From: Dromaius novaehollandiae
Lineage: Eukaryota > Chordata > Aves > Casuariiformes > Dromaiidae
Length of the DNA: 64,000 nt
Direction of reading: 5' to 3'
Assembly (NCBI RefSeq): GCF_036370855.1
Contig: NC_088102.1
Coordinates: 21,185,001-21,249,000, forward strand
The translations under genes were made by a program, and so were the position numbers. The notes below the pieces were generated by a model that was not told the DNA's origin, did no database searches, and saw nothing but the letters and a program-made list of their open reading frames with translations. Each line of letters starts with the position of its first letter. The first letter of the stretch is position 1. Positions 1 to 10,249 of the stretch are shown one piece after another.

Positions 1-1552
1 GGGAAGCAGGTGTGGTGAGTATAAAGCATCTGAAAAAGGTTTATTCTAATGTGAGCTCCTTGGAGAAAACTGGGAAGAACCAGTATTGATCAAGATAAGA
101 AGCTGGATATTGCAGAGCTAAGTGATAGAATAGCTTAACACCAATATAGCATTTGAAAAGTCTGATTGTTGAGAAATGATAGAGATGAAAGTGGTTCACT
201 ATATTTCAGGGAAGTGTGTCTGCAAAGAAAGGAGAATGGGTAAAACATGAATCTGCCTAGGGTGGTCATTCAGCAATACAAAACATGTTCTGATGTACTT
301 CGAGACTGACAGTAAGAGAGCTGTAACCTTGGGAACTTATCCGCTATAAATGCCTGAGGAGAGGAGCTGACCCATCTCAGGACGAATAAATACAAGGGAG
401 GAGGGAGACATAATTAAACAAAAAAGTGTTGCAAAGTAAAGTAAGTATAAACCAGCTGATAATAACTCTAGGCTGGAAGAAAGCTTGTGACCGTCAGTGT
501 TGGGCATTTTGATTTTTCCTTTCTTTCAGTCTCCAGGTCTGACGATCCACAGCCTTAGAGCTTGCAGCAGCTTGAGGCGGAGTCTGGAAGGATCATGACA
601 GTTCACCCGGTCCTCGGAGAAACTCAGGGCACAGCAGCCAGCTCTCTTTTCTTCTGCAAAAACCACATCTTTAAGACAAAATTTTTGTGCTTTTCTGATC
701 ACATCTCATTCTCTAAATCCTGGCTAAACAGAGCAAAATCGCCACCTAGTGAGGATAGTGTCTCAGTTCACTCGTTTCAATCTTTGTTGCAAATACAATA
801 GGAAAGACAATAGTCTTTATGTAATTTTTTGCTACATTTCTCTGAGTTAAAGTGCTACATAATGCTTTGCAAGAACAAAGTAAGCATTTAAGCAAAAATG
901 AATTTGCAGAGGTGATAGGAAAGCAGGCATTCTCCAGAAGATAGTATGTGTCCAAGCAGAGATTACTACTCTCTCCTTCTGCAACCACAAAGCTGGCTCA
1001 GACCTTATAAAAAGCAGCTGCTTTAAAATCTTTATAAAATGCCTAGCAAATCAGGTTCACCATAGTGTTGAGATTTTATTAGAAATAATGACATTTAAAA
1101 CGTCACTTATTTTGGGTTCTCTTTTCCCCTCCTACATTTAAGCATTTAATATTCATGTTCTCAAGATTCTTCGTGCATTGATAGACATACACACACAAAA
1201 AAACCCCAAGGAAACAAGAAAAGGAAAGGGAAAATACCTGAGAACCTCCAGATACAGAACCTGTGACTTTCAAACGAAATTGAAATTTTTCATATGAAAA
1301 ATTTCTGATGAAATCATGAGTGTAAATAACAGTGAGACAGCCAGAATTTGCTGGGGGTTTTTTTGTTTGTTTTTGTTTTTTCCCCAAGTTAAGTTATCTC
1401 TGTTTACTTCCCTTGGTTAAGATAGAGTTATGGTGGTCATTGCTAATAAATATTTCTACATCTTTTTGAAACTATTTATGTCAGGCTTATCTAAAGTCAA
1501 ATTTTGAATCTCCTGGTGAAGTAGCAAGGAATCTACTGGTGTAGTAGAGATT

Positions 1553-1583
1553 CCCCCCCCCCCCCACCCCCCCAAAAAAAAAA
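1553..1583. repeat. Poly-C then poly-A low-complexity tract
   Basis: Thirteen C, one A, seven C, then a run of about ten A. Simple-sequence tract; length is likely variable between individuals and prone to sequencing error. Confidence 0.9.
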
Positions 1584-4169
1584 CTTTAGGACTGAATTTT
1601 CCCTTTCCAAAAGGAGTTAACTTTAAACCACTAAATGCTTAAATTTCTCTCTGGTGTTCCACAAAACTAAATCATCCTCAAAGTGTGAATGCTACATTTA
1701 GCGATGAAATGTGCTACTCATACAGAACATGGGGAGTTACAGCAGCTGCAGATTTCAGCCTTAAATGCTGAGTCACCAGGAATGGCTTTGGAATACGCTG
1801 CAGTATTTTACTACTTTTGTTGTATTATGTGTTCCCACAGCAACACATGGACTGGGTTGAGACACTGCTATTGTGCACCAATGGCCATGCAGATAGGCAG
1901 GAAGATTTGAATCAGTCATGTCAAAAGAGAGGTCCAGAAAACTGCATATGACCTCTCACACATTTCTGGCACTAATTCTGCAACAAATGCATGAGAACAA
2001 ATAAAAATGTAAGGGATAACAAATGCAGGATTGCTCTTCTGTACCATATTCTCATACAAAGATTTTTCTGAACTTGCTTGTGCTACACAGAACCTGTATG
2101 CAGGTTCACTGCTTGAAGGCCAGGCATTTGTGCACGCTCTCTGCAGGCCAGGATGGAGAGCTCGCTTCTGCCTGCATGGGGTTGACATGAATGTATCAGC
2201 AGGGCTCCTCTTTTCTGCATTCACCTGCTGCACTGCATTCTGAGACAGAGCAGAAAATTATTTATGGTGCTGCACTCCATGAGGAAGAGCAAGGAAAAGA
2301 TGGATAAAGCCATATGTTTATTCTCTCTTGTTCTGAGTGTAAGATTAATCTCAGAAATTGCTTCATAGATATTTTGCACTGTTAGAGTTCTTGCCCTCTA
2401 AGAAGCAAGGCTTTTTACCTCATTCAGGAGTCCTTGGGTCGCCTAAGGTAAAAAGATACCTCAGAAGACAGGTTGCCATAGGCCAGCCCACTTTGCGAGA
2501 GCTTGGAGACCTCGTATGGGAGACCTTGAGACCCTAACTAACCTGTAGGGACACTGAGGTATCAGGGGAAGGAGAGGAAAAGTTATTAAACAGGCAGCAA
2601 CAGCGGGAAAGAGCTGTGTCCTGAGGCTTTTAGTTGCACCTTCTCACACCTGGTTATCGTCTGTTGCGTGTCTGGATCGATGGAGGAAAGCTGAACTGAG
2701 AGGGACTGTAGGAGCTGCAGAGTCATGAGGGTGACCCGCGTGTATGTGCTCTACTGATTTGATTGAGTTTTCCATCTGGCACCTGCAGTTAGTCTGTTCA
2801 AGGGAATATGAGGGGGAAGATGCTTTTTCCCTTTCTTTTGCATCCCAGCCTTCTTTTGTGCCCACTGAAGTGGAGCCACTAATCTTGCAACTTCCTCAGA
2901 AGACACGCTCCATCAGCCTTGCCTCCTCGGTCTCACCACTTCACCCCCTTTCTAAGTCTGTGAGCCAAGGTGATTCTGCGCAGACTGGGTTAACAGGATG
3001 AGCTGCATGTTCCTCACAGTGTCTCAATCTGACAATGCCGCATGTAATTAAATTTGGGTGAAAGAGAAGACTAGGTACAGACCTCTCCTTTAGATTGTGG
3101 TGCTCTGGCTTTACTACTTGCCATGGTATCTACAATGGTACCCATTGCTCTACCAGAACAAGTAAACCGAGGGGACAATTTTTCCAGTAGGTTAATGGAT
3201 CCCTGAAACAGGGCTGGGATCTAGACACAATTGGGCTCCACACTACAGTGCTAGAAATTTGAAATAAGAATGCTCCTAGGTGTGTTTTTTCATGTGGGCT
3301 GGGAAAAAGAGCCTTTTCTTCACAAAATAATTGTTAGAAGGGAGAAAGCTTGTGAGCACTAAATTGCCAAAGAGGATAAGGACACAGTTACTCAAGTACA
3401 GATTTGACTACCACTAGTTCTTGGAAAAAGTTCATGAAAGTCATTGCTTATGACAAATGAAATTCAGTTTCTCATCTGAAAGGCAATGTGCCACAACTAG
3501 GTGATCTAAAGAGCAATACCAAAAGCGGTGATAAGGTATGAGCTGCATCCCTGACTTATTTACTTCAGTTTCATATTTAATGAAAATTAACCATGATGTT
3601 TATGCATATATTTATATGTGATTGGACACTAGTATAGTATCTGGCTGAAATTGCTTCTACACAATCTGCCACCATCTCAATATTTCATCCTTAACAGATT
3701 TTGACTTTACCAGGAAAATACAAAAAAAAAGCAAAAAAAGAAACAACAGAAAAAGAAAAGAATCTTTTGTCCTTGCTGTTGAACCTCTAGCCAAGTAGTT
3801 GCTATAGCAATAATATGTCTCAAAATACTATATTTAAAGTACCAGCTCCTGAGAACTACCTCAGCTCTTGCAAGACATGGTTGGCCGTGTCTTGTACACA
3901 GCTTTGTAATATTGGTTTATCTCCATCGGGCTTTTAACATCTAAGCTGATACAACCTCTTCTTTATTGCTTGCTGTTTTTTTTCCTGAAGCCCCAGTCCA
4001 GCATGGAGCTAACGTCTTTCTAGGATATTACAGGATATGAGGTGAAATAGCTTTGTCACTATTAATTCATAGTTGAGCAGGCAAAAACTCCTCGTGATAG
4101 CTCAGGCTAGCGACCTCTCAGTAAACACAGCCCTTGTGGTACAGCAATAAAGGAAAAACAAAGGAACCT

Positions 4170-4560
4170 TTCAGACCATCCCGAGGCGCTTCGCTGCCTT
4201 TCCCTGCCATCCCCGTGGGCCTGGGCAGCGCTCAGCAGAGGTGCTGTGTGGGTCCAGGCCGAGCCGCCGTCTCGCAGGGTGCCAGGGCCGCCAGCAGCTG
4301 CCGTCTCGGGCAGAAGGATGACGCTGGCAACCGGTGGCATCTTGCCTTTGGGTGAAGCCGCTGCTCCTGGCTCCTGCCAAGAGCACGACCACGCTTCGCT
4401 TTCCTTCCTCCCTGCCCATATTCATGGCAAGGCCTTTGCCCCTTCCCTGCTCTCTGCAAGTGTCTGGTTTGCCTTCGCAGCCGCATGGCTGCCGAGCACC
4501 CTAACACTCCCTCCTGTTTTCCCTCTCTGTGCTGCGTGGAGAAAGGGACCCCATGAACGA
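4170..4560. other. Isolated GC-rich, CpG-containing segment
   Basis: About 390 bp clearly richer in G+C and CpG than its AT-rich surroundings, with overlapping open frames on both strands of up to 122 codons. The translations have no recognisable domain and are typical of GC-rich shadow frames. It could be a small CpG island, an alternative promoter or an old repeat; I cannot tell which. Confidence 0.4.
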
Positions 4561-6129
4561 GCTGCTGCTTTACCCTCTTAGAAAATGGGGAGTGAGACAA
4601 GAGATGGCACTGGTTACACTGGGAAGTAATATGAAAAGTGGCACATGGTTAAGCTGTGGCACAGCATTGCTTGATTTACTGGCATAAAACAAAGGGTGAC
4701 AACCACTGAAGATCGTCACTGGAGTAATCAGAATTATATTAGTAATGCAGTGGAAACAGGAAGTGGAATATTTTAATCTTATATGTCAAGTTCGCACTTC
4801 ATCTCTCTCAGCTGCTCTGCAGTTAGATCTGTTAAAGACTCAAAATAAAAATGGATAGGCAAAAGTCTCTGCTAGTCTTCAACCACATGACTCAGGACTA
4901 ACCCCACTGACAGGAAGAAAGCAAAGCCTAGGTAGAAGCTGCATGAGAAAAGAACAATGATCTGCACCACGAATACAGTGAGGCAGATCATAGATAATGC
5001 TGTAGGAGAAACAAATTAAATGAAATCTGAAATTCAGAAAGCTGAGTCACCACAGTTCACTGAAAAGCTCACCCCTTATGAAGTTGAGCTATACCTTTAA
5101 GATGGACTTTGGACAGATGGATTCTGCTTTACTGAACTATTGGCATATAAACTCACCTCTGCTGTTACTGTGCTGACAGCAATACTATTTGGCACTGACA
5201 TTTCCTTCTCTGTAGATGTTAACTAAATTATCACCACAGCCCTTTTAATTATCCATATTCTTATTTTATAGACTGGGAAGTAAGATAGGAAGAACTATGA
5301 TGACTCACTGAGGTTAATGCTTTTAGGCAATGTCCATCAGTAAGAATTTGAATGCATGCATTCTTTCATGTCATTAAATAGAATTTGGATTTTATAGGCT
5401 CCTCCCTATAAGGAATCTCCTTGCTTAAAAAAAAGAAAAAAAAATCCTGCAAATTTGTGCTTGTTTTTGCCTGCAGAGCCATCAGGAATTCTATGCGGAA
5501 TATTCAATAACAATGTGCAGCATGGATTTGAGCCTGGATGAAGACACTTACTTTTTGCTGTGCTGCAACAGCCCTCTCTCCTATAACATTGTGTGGTTCT
5601 AAAAAGAATATAGATGTTCATTTTCATATAGTAAATTTGGTCCAGTTGAGACAAATCAATTTGGACAGATACTGAAAAATATGTACACTTTTAGCTATGT
5701 AAGAACAATCAGGCAAGTGCTCAAAAGATTTGAAGTTCAGCACATTGTATCTCTACATCAAAAAGTTTCCTTATCTCTCCAGAAGGTTGCAATTTGAGCA
5801 GGAAGACTGGACATTTCAAAACAGCCTAAGAGATTACATACCTATGTTTTAGGTACCTGTGTCACAAAGTGATAGCATCCCTAACTTAACCTGAGCTCGT
5901 TTGTGAAGCCTAGCTTATCTGTCTATTGTTGTCATTGTTTTCCTTTATGTGAAGTGGATTGAGAAGCAATACAGGGAGTTAATACAGGAAGCGATGCTAT
6001 AAAAAAATGTCCATACACAACATAAGCTGGTCCAGGCTAAGGCCTTCATAAGCAATGGTGGAAAATTAAAAGCTTATAAAATCTCAGGGGCAAATTTTAT
6101 GGAATTGAAACTCTTAGCACAGTGTCAGG

Positions 6130-6650
6130 ACCCTGAGTTTACCCACAGCCTCTGTGGTCTCTTCCCCTGGCTCCTTGGGGTTTGGCTGCCTGTGCTGGAG
6201 CCCAGCAGTGACATGGGCTCCATGTGACCTGGGGCCAAACTACTGGGAAAGAGCCAGGAGGACTCTTGGTGATGGGCTCCCCCTCCTCAGCACAGGACCC
6301 ACTTTTAAGCTCAGGCATGTGCCCTTTGTCCTTGAGCCTGAGCTCCATTTCAGCAATGCCGTGCTTGGCCTTCTACCTCACTGATCCTGACCTTGCCTTG
6401 CTGACTGGACTTCCTGGCTTGACCTCAGACCTGCTTTATCACTACGGATTTGTCTGGTGATCAAAGGACTGCTGGCAGCCCTCAGTTACCATCACCAGAC
6501 CTGCTCTGCTTGCCTCGCTCAGATGCTGTGGGATTGCAGCTTTACCAGTACTTTATCTCTGCTGCCACTTGGCACCTCTTTGCAGCCCTCTGATTATTGC
6601 ATTCTTGTTTTTGTTCTCATTAACCCACCCCAAAATGCACTGGGAAGAGG
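6130..6650. repeat. Possible unclassified interspersed repeat
   Basis: A block of about 520 bp with base composition unlike its neighbours (many CTG, CCTGG and TGACC words, recurring words such as GACCT and TTGCCTTGCTGACT). It has no long open frame or splice context. It looks like a repeat or old insertion, but I do not recognise a family. Confidence 0.3.
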
Positions 6651-7092
6651 TTAGATGCTGATGTGTTGCAGGTGGGCTTGTTCTTTTGCTGATAGTGACT
6701 CACAAATGGATTCAGAAAGAGTAGCAGTTTGCATTACCTTGTTCCTCCTAGAAGTTAATCCTTGGGATGAAAGAGCAGTCTCTGACAGAGTACAATGAAG
6801 TTACAAGACAAAGATTGGTTCCTCTTTTATTCTAGTGCTGCAGTGAAATTTCACATTCTGTTGCAAAATATATTATGTTCTTAGGTCAGCATATGGACAC
6901 ATCTGTGGTGAAGTAACTTGCACTGCTACTTGCATACTGTTCACTTCATAACATATAAGAAGGAACTACAGGAAAAAACACATTAAAACAAAACAAGATC
7001 CAGCAAACAGATAAATGGAAACAAAGAAGGGAAGGGAACATATTCTTTTAGAGAAGGTGTCCGCCAGAGTAGTGACAAACATGTTTATGAAA

Positions 7093-7510
7093 TTCACAGG
7101 ATCGTAAGATAATTCAGGTTGGAAGGGACCTGGTCTCTAGTCCAACCTCACGCTCAAAGCAAGGTCAGGTATGAGGTCAGATCGGGTTGCTCAGGGCATT
7201 ACCCAGTCGGGTCTTGAAAGCCTCCAGGGATGGAGAGTGCACAACATCACTGTGTGACCTCCTCCACTGCTTGACAGTCCTCACGGTGAAAAAATTTCTC
7301 CTTGTATCTAGTCAAAATCTCTTCTTTTTTTAAAATATGTGCATTGTTTCTGGTCTTCCCACTGTGCAGTGCTGTAAAGAGCCTGGTTCCATCTTCTCAG
7401 CAGCCTTCTTGTAGGGTATTGCAAGGCTGCCATCAGGACCCCCTGAAGCTTTCTCATCTTCAGGCCAAACAAGCTCAGTTTCCTCAGTCTCTCCTCAGAA
7501 GTTTCCTTCT
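7093..7510 (-). mobile_element. CR1 LINE fragment (3' end), minus orientation
   Basis: On the plus strand it begins with the reverse complement of the CR1 3' tail and the diagnostic GGTTGGAAGGGACCT...TAGTCCAACCT block. It continues through CTCCAGGGATGG, a diverged copy of the segment ending AAATTTCTCC, and the TCAGTTTCCTCAGTCTCTCC block. This is the usual antisense view of a 5'-truncated CR1 retroposon, the dominant avian LINE. No coding capacity remains. Ends are approximate and no target-site duplication was identified. Confidence 0.85.
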
Positions 7511-7676
7511 CAGAATGCAAAGTGAGTTGAAAGTATAAATAGACACTACTAGGAACTTGTGAAATCAATGAATGTGGCTTTTTGTGATGAAAAAACTTAT
7601 AATTTACATGCACAAGGAATAAGTAATAATTCTCATAAGAATTCCCATATTGCTTGTGACCACTGTGTACTAGAGA

Positions 7677-7692
7677 AAAAAAAAAAAAAAAG
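7677..7692. repeat. Poly-A tract
   Basis: Run of about 16 A on the plus strand, some 170 bp beyond the end of the minus-strand CR1 fragment. Confidence 0.85.
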
Positions 7693-8475
7693 AATTTCCA
7701 CAGTGTCTTTAACTGCCTTTTCACCAGCTTCAGGGACAAGTGCCCACCACCCAGCAGAGAATCATACAGCAATTGCAGGGCAGGACCAGAGCCCTGAATC
7801 AATGTCTGTACTTTTGCGTTGTACTAACTTCAACCTTTCTAAAAGTGTTGGTTCTTTTGCTGCCATTCTTATTGTTTGTTTGTATCTTTTTCTTTTACCT
7901 GGCAGACTGAGCGCCCTGGAAACTGTAATTGAGGCATCCATTCACAGTTAAGTAAATTGATATAAACTTCTTGCTCTATTGACTCTGCAAACATAACTGC
8001 ACTCCAGATTTCAGTCATAACAGGCAAGACTGAAGACTGGTCTTTTATGTTGTGCAGATGTGAAACCTCACCTTTCAATCCTTCCCTTTTCTCCCTGCAC
8101 ATACCAGGGAAAAATTTCATCTGAGTTAAACCAGCAGTGGCTAGAGTTTGGTTCTCTATGTGTACTCTAAGTAATGAATCTTCAACTACCTGAAACACAA
8201 TACTCATATTGTAATGGAAGCACATGACATAGGGTCATTCACTTTAACATACATTTTCCAAAGAATACAAAAGCTGAAAAGCTTATGAGCAGGTAAGTAC
8301 CTGTCTACATGAGGTAGACCACTTTAAGAAGTGGCTGATCTCAGGGGTATGGAGCAGGAAGACCTGAGTCATTTCTGAAACACAGAAACCATCACAGCAG
8401 CATAAATTGCACCAACAAATTAAAAAGATTTACTATATGCTCTCTCGCTGCTCCTTTGTCAAGCATTTGAATGAT

Positions 8476-8511
8476 TTCTCTCTCTCTTTCTCTCTCTCTC
8501 TCTGTGTGTGT
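8476..8511. repeat. (TC)n(TG)n compound microsatellite
   Basis: Alternating TC dinucleotides pass into a short TG run followed by TCTGCATGCATGC. Directly visible; probably length-polymorphic. Confidence 0.9.
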
Positions 8512-8774
8512 CTGCATGCATGCTTTATTAATTTCTATCACAATACTGATTTAAAAGAAAAGCCCCCCAAAGGCTCCTTACCAGGTAAGGTTTAGCTTTC
8601 TTTTAAAAATTGAAACAAATGACTACGTGAAGAGGACTCCAGCCTTCCTCCTGCTGAGTACATGTATGCTCAGCAAGTGGGGTGGCTAGCAAGCTAAGAC
8701 AAGAGACAATTCTGTGGGGGCTCCTTGGTAATTTTGTCAGTATGTCATGTTCATGTTTTTTGACTGTGAGTTTG

Positions 8775-8780
8775 TTTATT
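8775..8780 (-). terminator. Candidate poly(A) signal for GPR65
   Basis: TTTATT on the plus strand (AATAAA on the minus strand) lies about 260 nt beyond the GPR65 stop. A second copy is at 8524-8529. Which is used, if either, cannot be decided from sequence alone. Confidence 0.35.
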
Positions 8781-9041
8781 GACATTGATTTATGTACCAT
8801 GCCTGATTTAAAGATACGTTTTGATGCTCCATTGATTTCATTGACCCTGTAATAAGTCATTATTAGCTCCAGAGAACCCAGTAGTCTAGCCTCCCTTTCA
8901 TCTTTCAGATCATGCACTCAGTGTGCTATTCATACGGAAAACCCTCCAATAAAAGACTGCTCTTTACTGCCCAACACCACTAATTTCCCTTAGATTAGTG
9001 TCTAATTTTGGGGGTACTTCTTAGATACAGGTTTTATCTTA

Positions 9042-10103
9042 TCAAATGTTGCTTTGACTATACTCTCTCTCAGACATTTTTGAGAGAGTCTCGCAGGAAG
9101 TTCTGCAGGTGATCAATGCACTGCTCTTTATAGCAGAACTACACAGAGCATTGGCTTTTGCTTGGTTACCCTCACGCTTTCGTAAATACAGGCAACACTT
9201 GAGCAAATTCAGAATGTCTGTTCTTGCAGTTTCACTCACAAAACAGTAAAGAATAGGATCAGCAATGCAATTCAAACTTGTTAAGGCCTGTGTGATTCTG
9301 TAAATCTTGTACATCAGTTGGACAAACTGCGGATTGGGGGTGTAAGGTTCTTTGATGCTGCGAATAAGCAACACGACATGATAAGGAGTGAAGCAAACAA
9401 TGAAAGTAGCTGTGATGTTCAGTATTAGTTTCCTGATTTTCTTTTTTTCTTCATCTACTGTGGCTTGATTACACCTCACCACTTGGTAGATTCTATAATA
9501 GCAGAACACAATGATTATCAGAGGGACCAGGTAACCCGAGCATATCCGGAATATATTTAGCTGTGCCTGCCACCATTCCAGGGGGTATTTATCATAACAT
9601 AACGTGTGATTAGTGGAATTGCAAGGATCGTTGAATGTTTCTTTGTTCACCAAGATGACTGAATTGAAGATAGTTTCCAAAAGCCAAACAGTTATGCTGA
9701 CAAGCAAAGAAAATCTTCTTGTGCGCAAATGCTGGAGCTTCAAAGGGTGAACTAATGCCAGGTACCTGTCGATAGAGATGCAAGCAAGGAATGCAGTGCT
9801 GGTGTAGAAGTTCATGTACATAAGGAACGCAGAAATCTGACAAAGTAAGGCAGAGAGCCTCCAGTCATCTCCATGCCAGGCATAATCAATCCACAGAGGC
9901 AGAATCAGAGAGTACAGGAGGTCAGCCAGGGACAGGCTGAAGAGGTAGACTGCTAACTCATTCTTTTTCCTCACCTGAATGCAAGATGCATAGAGGGATA
10001 TGCAGTTGATGGGAATACTGATCACCATCACAATGCCGTACACAAATGGAAACAAGTATTTATCCAGGGTGTGATCATCATGGCACCTACCAGTGTTGTT
10101 CAT
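9042..10103 (-). CDS. GPR65: GPR65 / TDAG8, proton-sensing G protein-coupled receptor
   Basis: Intact 353-residue class A GPCR in one exon (human protein about 337 aa). GPR65 is a plasma-membrane receptor of the GPR4/GPR65/GPR68/GPR132 group that senses extracellular protons and signals mainly through Gs/cAMP in leukocytes. Seen: seven hydrophobic segments; N-glycosylation sequon NNT at residue 2 and NST/NHT at 162-167; ECL1 Cys88 with a Cys partner in ECL2 (Cys169 or Cys161); DRY at 112-114; CFTP (CWxP variant) at 237-240; DPILY (NPxxY variant) at 282-286; the family-typical string LPLWIDY around 68-74 and CYDKYPLEWW around 169-178. The start is placed at the MNNT codon (10103) because it aligns with mammalian MNST and has A at -3; the frame stays open for 39 more codons up to an ATG at 10220, whose context is weaker. 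It is divergently oriented to GALC. Identification is from family knowledge, not a database search. Confidence 0.96.
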   Translation of the reverse strand: MNNTGRCHDDHTLDKYLFPFVYGIVMVISIPINCISLYASCIQVRKKNELAVYLFSLSLADLLYSLILPLWIDYAWHGDDWRLSALLCQISAFLMYMNFYTSTAFLACISIDRYLALVHPLKLQHLRTRRFSLLVSITVWLLETIFNSVILVNKETFNDPCNSTNHTLCYDKYPLEWWQAQLNIFRICSGYLVPLIIIVFCYYRIYQVVRCNQATVDEEKKKIRKLILNITATFIVCFTPYHVVLLIRSIKEPYTPNPQFVQLMYKIYRITQALTSLNCIADPILYCFVSETARTDILNLLKCCLYLRKREGNQAKANALCSSAIKSSALITCRTSCETLSKMSEREYSQSNI

Positions 10104-10245
10104 TGTCCACCCTAAGTAATATCTTTGGGCTAATTGCAGCCTGGATGTGATAAAAAACCGTCTGTGGTCTGACAGGTCATCACCTGCTAGTTCTTCAGGA
10201 CCCGACTGGTAAGATTCCATCCACTGGACTGTAACATCTTTCTGT
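10104..10245 (-). promoter_or_regulatory. GPR65: Probable splice acceptor and 5' UTR (or N-terminal extension) of GPR65
   Basis: On the minus strand a strong pyrimidine tract (plus-strand A-rich run about 10248-10263) is followed by TAACAG and then TTACAG, both plausible 3' splice sites a little upstream of the ATG at 10220. Mammalian GPR65 has a non-coding first exon spliced to a coding exon, so this is probably the acceptor of the coding exon. If the more upstream AG is used, a short out-of-frame uORF (about 16 codons, starting near 10234) precedes the main start. The frame 10104-10220 is open and could add 39 residues, but that stretch has no receptor-family similarity I recognise, so I treat it as 5' UTR. 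The first exon itself was not located. Confidence 0.5.
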
Positions 10246-10249
10246 TACC

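Larger units (their letters stand above)
1..7080. other. Intergenic DNA, no gene recognised
   Basis: No open frame here exceeds about 120 codons or resembles a known protein family, and codon structure is absent. The stretch is AT-rich except for a GC-rich patch (about 4170-4560) and a moderately GC-rich patch (about 6130-6650), which are listed separately. A C-run/A-run lies at 1553-1583. In mammals KCNK10 lies on this side of GPR65, but I see no exon of it here. Confidence 0.6.
7511..9041. other. Probable GPR65 3' UTR and downstream flank
   Basis: AT-rich DNA directly downstream of the GPR65 stop on the minus strand, without convincing ORFs. It contains a poly-A run (7677-7692), a (TC)n(TG)n microsatellite (8476-8511) and the candidate poly(A) signals. 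The 3' UTR end is not determined. Confidence 0.45.

Noticed and set aside
1-600. Possible end of a neighbouring gene (KCNK10 expected by synteny); a pyrimidine tract plus AG near 510-530 looks like an acceptor
   Set aside because: No following exon with K2P channel similarity; such acceptor-like motifs are frequent.
4232-4600. Overlapping frames of 111-122 codons on both strands
   Set aside because: Coincident frames on both strands in a GC-rich patch, without domains or splice context.
7308-7802. 164-codon minus-strand frame
   Set aside because: Spans the CR1 fragment, a poly-A tract and flanking DNA; no coherent protein similarity.
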